Shown in pieces: positions 1 through 9,723 of a stretch of 62,876 bases of DNA (position 1 is its first letter; every line of letters begins with the position of its first letter). This stretch comes from Tubiluchus corallicola (taxonomy: Eukaryota > Priapulida > Priapulimorpha > Priapulimorphida > Tubiluchidae). Below the pieces are notes generated by a model. It saw only the letters and a list, made by a program, of their open reading frames with translations, did not search any database and was not told the DNA's origin. The position numbers and the translations under genes were made by a program. The stretch is from positions 170,643 to 233,518 of the forward strand of contig JAQGDQ010000365.1 of NCBI GenBank assembly GCA_030141605.1, written 5' to 3'.

Positions 1-1
1 C

Positions 2-406
2 AAAGAAGAACTTCTATTCTCCGGACTACAACTATACATTCCTGAGAATAGTTTTATTTCAGTAGAAAAAGATAGTAGTAAAACAGAACTATCTAATCAT
101 AGCATTCTGACAGACGAAAAATACGGAATATTAAAAGGAAAAATAATAACAGACAAAAATATACACAGCATACAATTGCTAACGGGAGAAAACATAGTAA
201 AACAGACAAAAGACAAAGAATACATATTTAACCATTTACTTCCCGGAAAATATAAAATGAGAATATTGATAGACAATAATAATAACGGAAAGCATGACAT
301 GGGAAACATATTAAAAAGAGAAGAACCTGAAGAGGTAATACACTTTCCACAAGAAATAATTATCAGAGAAAACTGGGAACTTATTAACGAAGATTTATCT
401 TTTTAA
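2..406 (+). CDS. C-terminal part of an Ig-like domain (SbsA/Big_5 type) surface protein, 5' truncated
   Basis: The reading frame is open from base 2 of the window to TAA at 404-406, so only the last 134 codons are present. The end of the protein reads as a compact beta-rich domain with a calcium-loop-like stretch (IDNNNNGKHDMGN) followed by PEEVIHFPQEIIIRENWE. This pattern is typical of the C-terminus of large Bacteroidota lipoproteins with an N-terminal bacterial Ig-like domain. An internal ATG at 176 opens a shorter ORF, but the frame upstream is coding in character, so that ATG is not the true start. The family call rests on remembered resemblance and is moderate; truncation by the window edge is certain. 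Confidence 0.6.
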   Translation, partial: KEELLFSGLQLYIPENSFISVEKDSSKTELSNHSILTDEKYGILKGKIITDKNIHSIQLLTGENIVKQTKDKEYIFNHLLPGKYKMRILIDNNNNGKHDMGNILKREEPEEVIHFPQEIIIRENWELINEDLSF

Positions 407-710
407 TGTTATAAAGATATTTGTATCTACAAGTTATTAACATACAAGATGTCTATAACTTTATTTACAACAATTCCAAAATAAGTACTCATCCCCCTAT
501 TATCATATTACTTTTACTTTCCAACATTTTTTTTTTATTTCTTGTCACAGAATTATAAACGAATTTGAAAATTATAAACATACAAAGAACAAAAAACAAT
601 TCCACAATATTGTACTCACCTACTTATCAACAACTAAATTTATATTATTAATAACTAAACAATTACAATGTTAATAAAGCACTAATAAAGTATTTTTATC
701 CTTATATCTA

Positions 711-755
711 TGTTAAAAAAAATAGTATCTTAGAGTTTTAAAGTTTTTTTTAACA
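711..755. repeat. Inverted repeat, 12-bp arms, AT-only loop-forming sequence
   Basis: TGTTAAAAAAAA at 711-722 is the exact reverse complement of TTTTTTTTAACA at 744-755, with a 21-base loop. It lies about 300 bases after the stop of the first gene and 100 bases before the next promoter. It could be a weak hairpin or terminator, or chance in AT-rich DNA. Confidence 0.4.
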
Positions 756-852
756 TATCCACATATATAATAAATGAATAATAATATTAAATTTCTTATT
801 ATATATTTCTTGTTAACAAGAGACTAAGGTTTTTCAAAATAAAAAAAAAGAG

Positions 853-860
853 TATATTTG
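853..860 (+). promoter_or_regulatory. Bacteroidota -7 promoter element for the gltD-like/nifJ operon
   Basis: TATATTTG matches the TAnnTTTG consensus. It sits 64 bases upstream of the ATG at 925 and has no clear -33 TTG partner. Confidence 0.55.
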
Positions 861-924
861 CGATTATTGTTTTAAAAAAAACTTTTATATCAATGCTTAC
901 TTAACTTTATTTATTAAGTAATTT

Positions 925-2598
925 ATGAAAAGTAATAAAAAATTCATGGAAGCAAAACAAATAACAAAATCTATAGATCTGAAAGGAAGCGAGGAAATAA
1001 CAGGTGCAGTAAGAACTAGAAAACCGTCATATGAAGATTTTTTGCCGCCCTGCAATATTGCTTGTCCCGCTGGAGAAAATATTCAAGGATGGTTGGCACT
1101 AGCTAGAGAAGGAGAATTTGAAAAAGCATGGAAGTTTATTATGAAAGACAATCCATTCCCTTCTATTTGCGGAAGAGCTTGTTACAAACCATGTGAAGAA
1201 GGTTGTAATCGCGTAAAATTTGATGGCACTGTTGGCATTAACTCTGTGGAAAAATTTTTAGGAGACTTAGCTATAAAAAACAACTGGAAAGTAGATTTAT
1301 TGAAACCGAAGAATGGTAAAAAAGTATTGGTAGTAGGAGCAGGTCCTTCTGGCATGTCTGCCGCATATCATCTTACAAGGTTAGGTTATGAAGTAGAAGT
1401 GAGAGAAGCCAATAAAATACATGGGGGGATGATGCAATTTGGAATACCAGCATACAGACTTCCTAAACAAGTCATAGATGATGAGTTCAATAGAATTATA
1501 GAATTAGGAGTGAAGGTGAGATGTGGGCATAAGGTGGAAGATATTGTAAGGGAGAAGAAAGAAGGAAAGTTTGATGCAGTGTATTTGTCTGTTGGAGCAC
1601 ATATTGGAAAAACAGTAAATGTAGAAGGAAATCCTACCACAAAAATAATAGAAGCAACAAGATTTTTAAAAAGTATAAGTGAGGGAAATCCGCCAAAATT
1701 AGGTAAGAGAGTGGTAGTATATGGAGGTGGAAACACAGCTATAGATGCGTCAAGAAGTGCAAAGAGATTGGGAACAGAGGAGGTTATCATAGTATACAGA
1801 AGAGATAGAAAAAGCATGCCTGCTCATGATTTTGAAGTAGTGGAGGCATTGGAAGAAAATGTGAAGCTATTAGAATTGAAAACCATTAAGGAAATAAAGG
1901 GAGACCTCTTTACATTAGAAATTATGAAGTTGGATGAAAAGGGAAAACCTCAACCAACAGGAAAAACAGAGGAGTTAAAAGATATAGATGATTTAATATT
2001 GGCTATTGGCCAGGATACTGATACTGAGTTTTTGAAGAAGATAGAAGAGTTAAAATTTGAATGGGATGGAACTGTTAAGGTAGATGAAACAATGCAAACA
2101 GGATATGAGGGAATATTTGCAGGAGGAGATATGGTACCTTTTGATAGAACTATAACAGTAGCTATTGGACATGGAAAAAAAGCAGCAAGAAATATAGACG
2201 GGTATCTGAAAGATAAACCTTATCAACCCTTACCAAAAAATAAAATAGTAGGGCATAATCGCTTGCGCTTGTGGTTCACTCCAGATGAACCACAAGTTCG
2301 TGAAGAAGAAATTTCTCTTGACAAGAGAATAAAAAGTTTTGAAGAGATAAAAAAAACAATAACAGATGTACAGGCAGTTTATGAGTCTAAAAGATGTTTT
2401 TCTTGTGGAAATTGTTTTGAGTGCGATGGCTGTTATAGTGCTTGTCCTGAAGGAGCCATTATAAAATTAGGAAAAGGAAAAAGATATAAATATAATTATG
2501 ATTTGTGTACAGGGTGTGCCATATGTTATGAACAATGCCCATGTTATGCTATTGAGATGTATCGTGAGGAAGAAGAGAGTATAAAGCAAAATGATTAG
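925..2598 (+). CDS. GltD-like FAD/NAD(P)-dependent iron-sulfur oxidoreductase
   Basis: This 557-residue flavoprotein resembles the small subunit of glutamate synthase. The N-terminal Fer4_20-type domain has cysteines at 43, 47, 82, 86, 90 and 94. An FAD site (VGAGPSG, about 137-143) and an NAD(P) site (VYGGGNTAIDA, about residue 270) follow. The C-terminus carries two ferredoxin-like [4Fe-4S] cysteine clusters, which true GltD lacks. No large glutamate synthase subunit is nearby; instead the PFOR gene starts 28 bases downstream. That suggests it moves electrons between NAD(P)H and the ferredoxin pool used by PFOR. The fold and cofactors are clear; the physiological role is inferred from the neighbour. 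Confidence 0.85.
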   Translation: MKSNKKFMEAKQITKSIDLKGSEEITGAVRTRKPSYEDFLPPCNIACPAGENIQGWLALAREGEFEKAWKFIMKDNPFPSICGRACYKPCEEGCNRVKFDGTVGINSVEKFLGDLAIKNNWKVDLLKPKNGKKVLVVGAGPSGMSAAYHLTRLGYEVEVREANKIHGGMMQFGIPAYRLPKQVIDDEFNRIIELGVKVRCGHKVEDIVREKKEGKFDAVYLSVGAHIGKTVNVEGNPTTKIIEATRFLKSISEGNPPKLGKRVVVYGGGNTAIDASRSAKRLGTEEVIIVYRRDRKSMPAHDFEVVEALEENVKLLELKTIKEIKGDLFTLEIMKLDEKGKPQPTGKTEELKDIDDLILAIGQDTDTEFLKKIEELKFEWDGTVKVDETMQTGYEGIFAGGDMVPFDRTITVAIGHGKKAARNIDGYLKDKPYQPLPKNKIVGHNRLRLWFTPDEPQVREEEISLDKRIKSFEEIKKTITDVQAVYESKRCFSCGNCFECDGCYSACPEGAIIKLGKGKRYKYNYDLCTGCAICYEQCPCYAIEMYREEEESIKQND

Positions 2599-2626
2599 TA
2601 GATATAAATAAAAGATATAATAAAAT

Positions 2627-5600
2627 ATGGATGTAAAAGATAGAATGGTAACCATAGATGGTAATGAAGCAGCTGCTTATATTGCTTATAAAACAAGTGA
2701 GATTTGTGTTATTTATCCCATAACCCCATCTTCTCCAATGGCAGAGCAGGCGGATGCATGGGCGTCTAAAGGAGTGCCAAATATTTGGAATAATGTGCCA
2801 AATGTTACAGAAATGCATAGTGAAGCAGGGGTGGCAGGTACAGTGCACGGGGCTTTACAGTCAGGAGCTTTAACAACGACATTTACAGCATCACAAGGAC
2901 TTTTGTTAATGTTGCCGAATATGTATAAAATAGCAGGAGAACTGATGCCGACAGTGTTTCATGTTGCAGCGAGATCTTTGGCAACACAAGCACTCTCTAT
3001 TTTCGGAGACCATTCAGATGTTATGTCTGCACGCATGACAGGGTTTGCCATGTTAGCGTCATCATCTGTACAAGAAGTACACGACATGGCGTTAGTAGCA
3101 CATGCTGCAACATTGAAATCAAAAATTCCTTTCGTACATTTTTTTGATGGATTTAGAACTTCACACGAAGTGAATAAAATAAAACTCGCTTCTGATGAAC
3201 AAATAAAAAAAATGATAAACAATGAATTTGTTTTTCAACACAGAGAAGAAGCAATGAATCCTAATAAACCAACCATTAGAGGAACAGCCCAAAATCCAGA
3301 TGTCTATTTTCAAGGAAGAGAAACAAGTAATAAATTTTATAAAGAGACCATAACAAAAGTAGAAGAAACAATGGAGGAGCTAGAAAAGGTGACGGGAAGA
3401 AAATACAAACTCTTTGATTATTACGGTGTGAAAAATCCAGATAAGGTGATAGTTATCATGGGCTCAGGAGGAGAAACAGTAAAAGAAACAATAGATATGT
3501 TAGAGAAACAAGGAGAGAAAGTGGGAATTGTGCAGGTAAGATTATATAGACCTTTTTCTAACGAACATCTTTTGAAAGCAGTACCAAAAACAACAAAGTC
3601 TATTGCCGTACTTGATAGAACAAAAGAACCAGGGAGTGTAGGAGAACCCCTCTATTTAGATGTTTTATCTGCTTTTTCAGAAGCTTTAAATGATGGAAAA
3701 ATTCAAAAATTACCTAAAATAATAGGCGGAAGATATGGGCTATCTTCAAAAGAATTTACTCCTGCAATGGTAAAAGCAATCTATGATGAATTAGAAAAAG
3801 AAGCTCCTAAGAATCATTTTACAATAGGAATAAATGATGACGTTACTAATAGCAGTTTAGAATATGACACCAATTTTAACATAGAAACAAAAGAAGTTAC
3901 AAGAGCTCTCTTTTTTGGATTAGGTTCTGATGGAACCGTGGGAGCAAATAAAAATACAATTAAAATCATAGGAGAAAACACGCCTTTATATACACAAGGA
4001 TATTTTGTTTATGATTCAAAAAAAGCTGGGTCTAGAACAATATCTCATCTAAGGTTTGGAGAAGAAGAAATAAACTCTCCATATTTGATACAGTCAGCTA
4101 ATTTTATTGCTTGCCACAATTTTGAGTTTGTAAAGAAAATAGACATTTTGAAAAAAGCATCTGACAAAGCAACACTTTTACTTAATAGTCCTTTTTCTGC
4201 TGCTGATGTTTGGAATGAAATACCTCAGACATTGCAACAAAAAATAATAGACCACAACATAAACTTTTATGTAATTAATGCCTCAAAAGTAGCCAAAAAT
4301 ACAGGAATGGGAAGAAGAATTAATACTGTAATGCAAACATGTTTCTTTGCTCTTTCCAATGTATTACCCAAAGATGAGGCAATTAAAGAAATTAAAAATG
4401 CTATAGAAAAAACATACAGTAGAAAAGGAGAAGAAATAGTACAGAAAAACTTCAAGGCTGTAGATGAAACATTAAAACATCTAGAAAAAGTGGACATTCC
4501 TACCAAAGTAGGATCAAATGTAACTATGGAAAAACCTATTACAGCTGATTCGACACATTTTGTAGAAGATGTCTTATCTGTAATCATTTCAGGAGATGGA
4601 GATGATTTACCTGTAAGTAAAATACCCGTTAATGGAGTATATCCAAGTGGTACTTCTCGCTATGAAAAGAAAAACTTAACAGATTCTGTCCCTATATGGG
4701 ACAATGATATCTGTATCCAGTGTGGAAGATGTAGTTTTGTTTGCCCACATAGTGTGATAAGAACAAAATCATTTGATAAGAAAATACTTGAAACAGCTCC
4801 GAAACAATTTAAATCAGCACCGTTATCTGGCAGAGGGTTTCCAAACCATAGATATACGTTACAAGTCATTGTAGATGAGTGTACTGGATGCGCTTTGTGC
4901 GTAGAAACGTGCCCCGTAAAGGACCCTGATTTCCCAGAAAAAAGAGCAATAAATATGGGAGAAAAGGCAGCAGTATTAAAGCAGGAGCGAGAAAATTTCA
5001 AGTTTTTTGAAAAAAATATTCCTATTAATGATAGAAAAGATGTAAATTTTGGTGTGGTAAGAGGAGTACAATATCTTGAGCCATTGTTTGAATTCTCAGG
5101 AGCATGTGCAGGTTGTGGAGAAACACCATACGTAAGAACTGTTTCTCAGCTTTTTGGAGATAGACTTATGATAGCAAATGCAACAGGGTGTTCATCTATT
5201 TATGGAGGAAATCTACCAACTACCCCGTGGACAAAAAATGAAAAAGGAAGAGGACCTGCTTGGGCAAACTCTTTGTTTGAAGATAATGCTGAATTTGGTT
5301 TGGGTATGAGGTTGACGGCAAATAATAATAGAGACATTGCTAAGTCCTTGTGCTTGGAGTTCAGTAACGAAATAGGAGAAAGATTAGTAGAAGCAATAAC
5401 AACGTCAATACAAGATGATGAAGTAGAGATAAACGCTCAACGTGCTCGTGTAGAAGAAATGAGAAAAAAATTAAAAGGAAATAATAATCCTAAAACAAAA
5501 CATCTCTTGTCATTATCTGATTTCTTAATAAAAAGAAGTGTATGGCTTATGGGAGGTGACGGATGGGCATATGATATAGGATATGGAGGATTAGACCATG

Positions 5601-6217
5601 TTATTTCAAGCGGAAAAGATGTAAACATTCTTGTATTAGATACAGAAGTCTACTCTAATACAGGAGGACAAATGTCTAAATCCACACCTATTGGTGTTAT
5701 TGCAAAATTTGCGGCAGCAGGTAAAACCGTTTCTAAAAAAGACTTAGCTTTACAAGCTATTTCTTATGGTAGTGCATATGTAGCAAGAATAGCTTTTGGA
5801 GCAAATCAAAGACAAACATTACAGGCACTAAGAGAAGCAGAACAGTTTCCAGGAACATCTTTGGTTATTGCATACAGTGCTTGTATAGAGCATGGAATTG
5901 ATATGAGCAAGGGATTAGAGCAACAAAAACTTGCTGTAGATTCTGGATATTGGCCATTAATGAGATACAACCCTGTATTGAAGCAACAAGGAAAAAATCC
6001 TTTGATACTTGATTCTCAAAGACCAAAAATATCATTGGAAGAATATGCATACAGAGAAAACCGCTATAAAACACTATTACGAGAAAAACCCGAAATAGCA
6101 AAAAAATTAATGAAGTTTGCACAAGAAGAGGTATATAGAAAATGGGACATTTATGAAAAAATGTCTAAAGCAGAAATAACAACAGAAGAATTCTCAAAAA
6201 AATTAGAATATGTATAA
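2627..6217 (+). CDS. nifJ: Pyruvate:ferredoxin (flavodoxin) oxidoreductase, single-chain
   Basis: This homodimer-type PFOR has 1196 residues, the normal length. It oxidises pyruvate with CoA to acetyl-CoA and CO2 and passes electrons to ferredoxin or flavodoxin. It starts with the pyruvate-binding domain (YPITPSSPMAE). Two [4Fe-4S] motifs lie near residues 695 and 751 (CIQCGRCSFVCP, CTGCALCVETCP). A further cluster motif, CAGCGE, lies near 827. The thiamine diphosphate site GDGWAYDIGYGG is near 977, followed by NTGGQMSKSTP. No domain is missing. It is co-directional with the GltD-like gene and probably shares its promoter. The enzyme is oxygen-sensitive in most organisms, so it suggests anaerobic or microaerobic metabolism. 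Confidence 0.96.
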   Translation: MDVKDRMVTIDGNEAAAYIAYKTSEICVIYPITPSSPMAEQADAWASKGVPNIWNNVPNVTEMHSEAGVAGTVHGALQSGALTTTFTASQGLLLMLPNMYKIAGELMPTVFHVAARSLATQALSIFGDHSDVMSARMTGFAMLASSSVQEVHDMALVAHAATLKSKIPFVHFFDGFRTSHEVNKIKLASDEQIKKMINNEFVFQHREEAMNPNKPTIRGTAQNPDVYFQGRETSNKFYKETITKVEETMEELEKVTGRKYKLFDYYGVKNPDKVIVIMGSGGETVKETIDMLEKQGEKVGIVQVRLYRPFSNEHLLKAVPKTTKSIAVLDRTKEPGSVGEPLYLDVLSAFSEALNDGKIQKLPKIIGGRYGLSSKEFTPAMVKAIYDELEKEAPKNHFTIGINDDVTNSSLEYDTNFNIETKEVTRALFFGLGSDGTVGANKNTIKIIGENTPLYTQGYFVYDSKKAGSRTISHLRFGEEEINSPYLIQSANFIACHNFEFVKKIDILKKASDKATLLLNSPFSAADVWNEIPQTLQQKIIDHNINFYVINASKVAKNTGMGRRINTVMQTCFFALSNVLPKDEAIKEIKNAIEKTYSRKGEEIVQKNFKAVDETLKHLEKVDIPTKVGSNVTMEKPITADSTHFVEDVLSVIISGDGDDLPVSKIPVNGVYPSGTSRYEKKNLTDSVPIWDNDICIQCGRCSFVCPHSVIRTKSFDKKILETAPKQFKSAPLSGRGFPNHRYTLQVIVDECTGCALCVETCPVKDPDFPEKRAINMGEKAAVLKQERENFKFFEKNIPINDRKDVNFGVVRGVQYLEPLFEFSGACAGCGETPYVRTVSQLFGDRLMIANATGCSSIYGGNLPTTPWTKNEKGRGPAWANSLFEDNAEFGLGMRLTANNNRDIAKSLCLEFSNEIGERLVEAITTSIQDDEVEINAQRARVEEMRKKLKGNNNPKTKHLLSLSDFLIKRSVWLMGGDGWAYDIGYGGLDHVISSGKDVNILVLDTEVYSNTGGQMSKSTPIGVIAKFAAAGKTVSKKDLALQAISYGSAYVARIAFGANQRQTLQALREAEQFPGTSLVIAYSACIEHGIDMSKGLEQQKLAVDSGYWPLMRYNPVLKQQGKNPLILDSQRPKISLEEYAYRENRYKTLLREKPEIAKKLMKFAQEEVYRKWDIYEKMSKAEITTEEFSKKLEYV

Positions 6218-6239
6218 ATAATAAAACACAATTAGAATT

Positions 6240-8360
6240 ATGAAAAAACACTTAATAAAATTTATTGTCCTTTTAGTCATAGTAAACGCTTGTCACATGA
6301 AACAAGAAAACCCGCTATTGAAGCCATTCGATACTCCGTTTGGTGCCCCTCCATTTGATGAAATTAAAACAGAACATTTTATCCCTGCTTTTAATGAAGC
6401 AATGAAAGAACAAAATTTAAGTATTGATAAAATTATCAATAATGCAGAAGAACCAACCTTTGATAATGTTATCATAGAATTAGAATACAGTGGCAGCCTT
6501 TTTACTAAAGTTGCATTGGTTTTTTACAATTTATTGAGCGCTAATTCTAATGATGAAATTAGAAAAGTAGCGAAAGAAATAGCTCCACTTAGGTCTAAGC
6601 ATTATGATAATATTTTAATGAATGAAAAGCTATTTCAAAAAATAAAAAGTGTTTATGATCAAAGAGAAAGTTTGAATTTAACAACGGAACAAAATATCCT
6701 ATTAGAAAAAACGTACAAGAATTTTGTAAGAGGAGGAGCAAATCTAAACTTAGAACAAAAAGAAGAGCTCAAAAAAATTAATGAACAGCTTTCTGTACTT
6801 ACTCTCAAATTTGGAGAAAATGTACTTAAAGAAACTAATAATACCGAGCTATTAATATCTGATGAGAAAAACTTAGCAGGACTTACTGCCTCTATAAAGA
6901 GTGCTGCTTTTGAAACAGCTAAAGAAAAAGGAAAAGAAGGAGCATGGATAATAACACCCCAAAGACCAAGTGTATTTCCTTTTTTAAGATATGCCGAAAA
7001 CAGAGAATTAAGAAAAAAAGCATTTGAAAACTATATATATAGAGGAGACAATAATAACGAATATGATAACAAAGAGATAATAAAAGACATAGTTAAGTTG
7101 AGACTTCAAAAAGCACAGCTTTTAGGTTACAAAAATTATTCGGAATATACTTTGGAAAAAACTATGGCAGCAAAACCAGAAAGAGTATATGACTTGTTAA
7201 ATCAAATGTGGTATAAAGCTTTGAACGTTGCAAACAAAGAAGTTCAAGAGATGCAAAAAATTATAGATCAAGAAAAAGAGAGTTTTAAATTATCCCCTTG
7301 GGACTGGTGGTATTATGCAGAAAAAGTTAGAAAAGAAAAATATAATTTAGACGAAGAAGAGCTAAGTGAATATTTTGAATTAGAGAGTGTTAAACAAGGG
7401 TTGTTTGAAATTCTTGATAAACTTTATGGTATAACTTTTACAAAACTTGATAATGTACCATTATATCATCCTGATGCTATGGTGTATGAGGTGAAAGAAA
7501 AAGATGGAACACACATTGGGTTGCTATACATGGATTTTTTCCCAAGAGAAAGTAAGCGTGTTGGTGCTTGGATGACATCTTATAGAAAGCAAAGTAAAAC
7601 GAAAGATGGAGAGATGATATTTCCTATAATATCAATAGTATGTAATTTTACAAAACCAACAAGCGATACCCCCGCTCTGTTATCTTTTGATGAAGTAACT
7701 ACTTTCTATCATGAGATAGGACATGCACTGCATGGATTGTTTTCAAAATGCACATATCCTTCAGTTTCTGGAACGTCTGTTTATAGAGATTTTGTTGAGT
7801 TACCTTCTCAAATTATGGAAAATTGGATAAACGAACCAAAGGTATTATCTATGGTAGCAAAGCACTATAAGACAGGAAAACCTATTCCTAAAAATCTACT
7901 AGATAAAATGGAAAAAAGTAAATACTTTAATCAAGGATTTATTAATGTTGAACTTTTAGTAGCATCGCTATTGGATATGAAATGGCATACTCTTACAAAA
8001 TATAATGTTAAAGACGTAAACGAGTATGAAGAAAAAGTGTTGAATACGTTGGGCTTAATTTCTGAAATAGTTCCACGATATAGAAGCACATACTTTTCTC
8101 ATATATTTAGTGGGGGTTATGCATCAGGATATTATAGCTACACTTGGAGTGCAATGTTAGATGCTGATGCATTTGAGGCGTTTAAAGAAAATGGATTATT
8201 TGACCCTACAACAGCTCAATCATTCCGAAAAAATATTTTAGAAAAAGGTGGTTCAGAAAAACCTATGGATTTGTATAAATCTTTTAGAGGAGCTGAACCA
8301 AGTATAGATCCGGTTTTGAAAAGAAAAGGATTGGCAAATGTAGTAAAAGAGAAAATGTAA
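6240..8360 (+). CDS. M3 family zinc peptidase (oligopeptidase / peptidyl-dipeptidase type), lipoprotein
   Basis: This 706-residue metallopeptidase resembles Dcp and oligopeptidase A. The zinc site is HEIGH at residues 491-495 and the third ligand is probably E520 in FVELPSQ. The tail motif SGGYASGYYSY matches the family's substrate-binding region. The N-terminus has a short hydrophobic stretch ending in VNAC, a lipobox, so the protein is probably anchored outside the cytoplasm and trims short peptides there. It lies 22 bases after nifJ but is functionally unrelated. Whether it is an exopeptidase or endopeptidase cannot be told from sequence alone. Confidence 0.92.
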   Translation: MKKHLIKFIVLLVIVNACHMKQENPLLKPFDTPFGAPPFDEIKTEHFIPAFNEAMKEQNLSIDKIINNAEEPTFDNVIIELEYSGSLFTKVALVFYNLLSANSNDEIRKVAKEIAPLRSKHYDNILMNEKLFQKIKSVYDQRESLNLTTEQNILLEKTYKNFVRGGANLNLEQKEELKKINEQLSVLTLKFGENVLKETNNTELLISDEKNLAGLTASIKSAAFETAKEKGKEGAWIITPQRPSVFPFLRYAENRELRKKAFENYIYRGDNNNEYDNKEIIKDIVKLRLQKAQLLGYKNYSEYTLEKTMAAKPERVYDLLNQMWYKALNVANKEVQEMQKIIDQEKESFKLSPWDWWYYAEKVRKEKYNLDEEELSEYFELESVKQGLFEILDKLYGITFTKLDNVPLYHPDAMVYEVKEKDGTHIGLLYMDFFPRESKRVGAWMTSYRKQSKTKDGEMIFPIISIVCNFTKPTSDTPALLSFDEVTTFYHEIGHALHGLFSKCTYPSVSGTSVYRDFVELPSQIMENWINEPKVLSMVAKHYKTGKPIPKNLLDKMEKSKYFNQGFINVELLVASLLDMKWHTLTKYNVKDVNEYEEKVLNTLGLISEIVPRYRSTYFSHIFSGGYASGYYSYTWSAMLDADAFEAFKENGLFDPTTAQSFRKNILEKGGSEKPMDLYKSFRGAEPSIDPVLKRKGLANVVKEKM

Positions 8361-8388
8361 GACTTATTACAGAAGCTATGTAGAAAAA

Positions 8389-8835
8389 ATGAAAAAAATA
8401 ATTACTGTAATCTTCTTGTTATTATTAGTAATAATGTTTACTTCATCTGCACAACAGGTTGAGGGTAGAGTAGATGGCGCAAAGATAGAATTTCAACAGG
8501 AAAGTGTAGATTTTAAAAAGATTAAAAAAATATATCAAGAAGATACAGTAATCTATAAATTCATTTTTGAAAATGTAGGAACACGCCCTTTGCTGGTTCA
8601 AAATGTACTTACTTCTTGTGGTTGCGTGGTGTCTAGCTGGCCTCGCGAAGCAATCATGCCAAGGCAGCAAGCAATATTAGAAATTGTTTTTCATGCTGAT
8701 AAAAGATTAGGAGATCAAACCAAGAATATAACGGTAATCTCTAATTCGGTAGATGGAGAAAAGATTTTAAAAATAAAGTCAAAGATACTACCCGCAAAAA
8801 GAAACTATACAGGACGCCTTATAAAGTTTGAATAG
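8389..8835 (+). CDS. DUF1573 secreted protein
   Basis: This 148-residue protein has an N-terminal signal peptide (hydrophobic to about residue 20, then SSAQQ). It has one Ig-like DUF1573 domain with the family hallmark NVLTSCGCVVSSWP followed by IMPRQQA. Such proteins are common in Bacteroidota and are thought to be periplasmic or surface; no biochemical role is settled. It follows the M3 peptidase by 28 bases on the same strand. Only nine bases separate its stop from the converging metF gene. Confidence 0.85.
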   Translation: MKKIITVIFLLLLVIMFTSSAQQVEGRVDGAKIEFQQESVDFKKIKKIYQEDTVIYKFIFENVGTRPLLVQNVLTSCGCVVSSWPREAIMPRQQAILEIVFHADKRLGDQTKNITVISNSVDGEKILKIKSKILPAKRNYTGRLIKFE

Positions 8836-8844
8836 GAAGTAAAG

Positions 8845-9720
8845 TCAAATAAACTTTTTTATTTGTTCAAATACATCTATGGTTGCTCTTGACTTATTGA
8901 GAGTATAAAAATGTAGTGCTTGTATACCGTTGTTTAGGAGCTCTTTGCACTGTTTTATGCTATATTCTAACCCTATTTCATAACAAGCCTTTTGATCATT
9001 TTGGTGTTTATTTATCTTCTCTGATAGGGCTGTTGGTATTTTTGCATGGCATAAATTAGATATCTTTTTTATTTGATTAAAATTTACTATTGGCATAATT
9101 CCCGGTATTATGGGAATGTCAATACCTATTTTTTTAGTATTTTCTAAAAATGAAAAAAAATAGCTATTGTCAAAAAATGTTTGCGTAATAATAAAGTCTA
9201 CCCCATGATCTGCTTTTTTCTTCAAATTTTCTAAGTCTGTTTTTTGGTTTGATGCTTCTGGATGCGTTTCAGGGTACCCTCCCGCCCCTATACAAAAATT
9301 GTCGCCATAGTTTATTTTTACAAATTTTATCAGATCAGAAGCATATTGAAAATCATTATTAAAGGCTTCCGTTTTGTTTTTCCCCTGCGGTATGTCTCCA
9401 CGTAACAGTATCAAGTTCTTTATTTTTTTCTGTAACAAAAACTCCATATCTGCTTGTACAGTTTCTTTTGAAGCATTTACACATGTATAGTGTGCTGCTG
9501 TGGTAAATTTTAAATTATTAGAGGCATAGTCTACTAAATTGAAAGAAGTATTTTTTGTTGAGCCTCCTGCACCAAATGTAATGCTTATAAACGATGGGTC
9601 AAGTTTTAGCAGTTGACCTATATTGATTCCAAATTCAACAGTATTCAGAAAGCTTTTGGGAGGAAAGAATTCAAAGGAAAAAGAGTGTTGTTTGGACTTT
9701 AATATATCTTTTATTTTCAT
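8845..9720 (-). CDS. metF: 5,10-methylenetetrahydrofolate reductase
   Basis: This 291-residue TIM-barrel flavoenzyme reduces methylene-THF to methyl-THF for methionine synthesis. The opening motif FSFEFFPPKS and the TFGAGGST segment are diagnostic. LRGDIPQG, GGYPETHPEA and DFIITQTFFD follow in the usual order. It is the short, E. coli-like form and appears complete. It is the last gene of a minus-strand run (galE, DUF445, GSCFA, metF) and starts three bases after the GSCFA stop, so it is probably translated from the same message. Confidence 0.95.
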   Translation of the reverse strand: MKIKDILKSKQHSFSFEFFPPKSFLNTVEFGINIGQLLKLDPSFISITFGAGGSTKNTSFNLVDYASNNLKFTTAAHYTCVNASKETVQADMEFLLQKKIKNLILLRGDIPQGKNKTEAFNNDFQYASDLIKFVKINYGDNFCIGAGGYPETHPEASNQKTDLENLKKKADHGVDFIITQTFFDNSYFFSFLENTKKIGIDIPIIPGIMPIVNFNQIKKISNLCHAKIPTALSEKINKHQNDQKACYEIGLEYSIKQCKELLNNGIQALHFYTLNKSRATIDVFEQIKKFI

Positions 9721-9723
9721 CTT

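Larger units (their letters stand above)
407..924. other. Long AT-rich intergenic region
   Basis: There are 518 bases without a convincing gene. The region holds an inverted repeat at 711-755 and one -7 promoter element at 853-860, 64 bases before the next start codon. The rest is very AT-rich with many stop codons in all frames. I see no RNA gene or riboswitch in it. Confidence 0.6.

Noticed and set aside
1386-1817. 143-codon minus-strand ORF inside the GltD-like gene
   Set aside because: It lies wholly within a strongly conserved plus-strand gene, has no family resemblance, and is a shadow frame.
4267-4587. Minus-strand ORF within nifJ
   Set aside because: Shadow of the PFOR frame with no start signal or homology.
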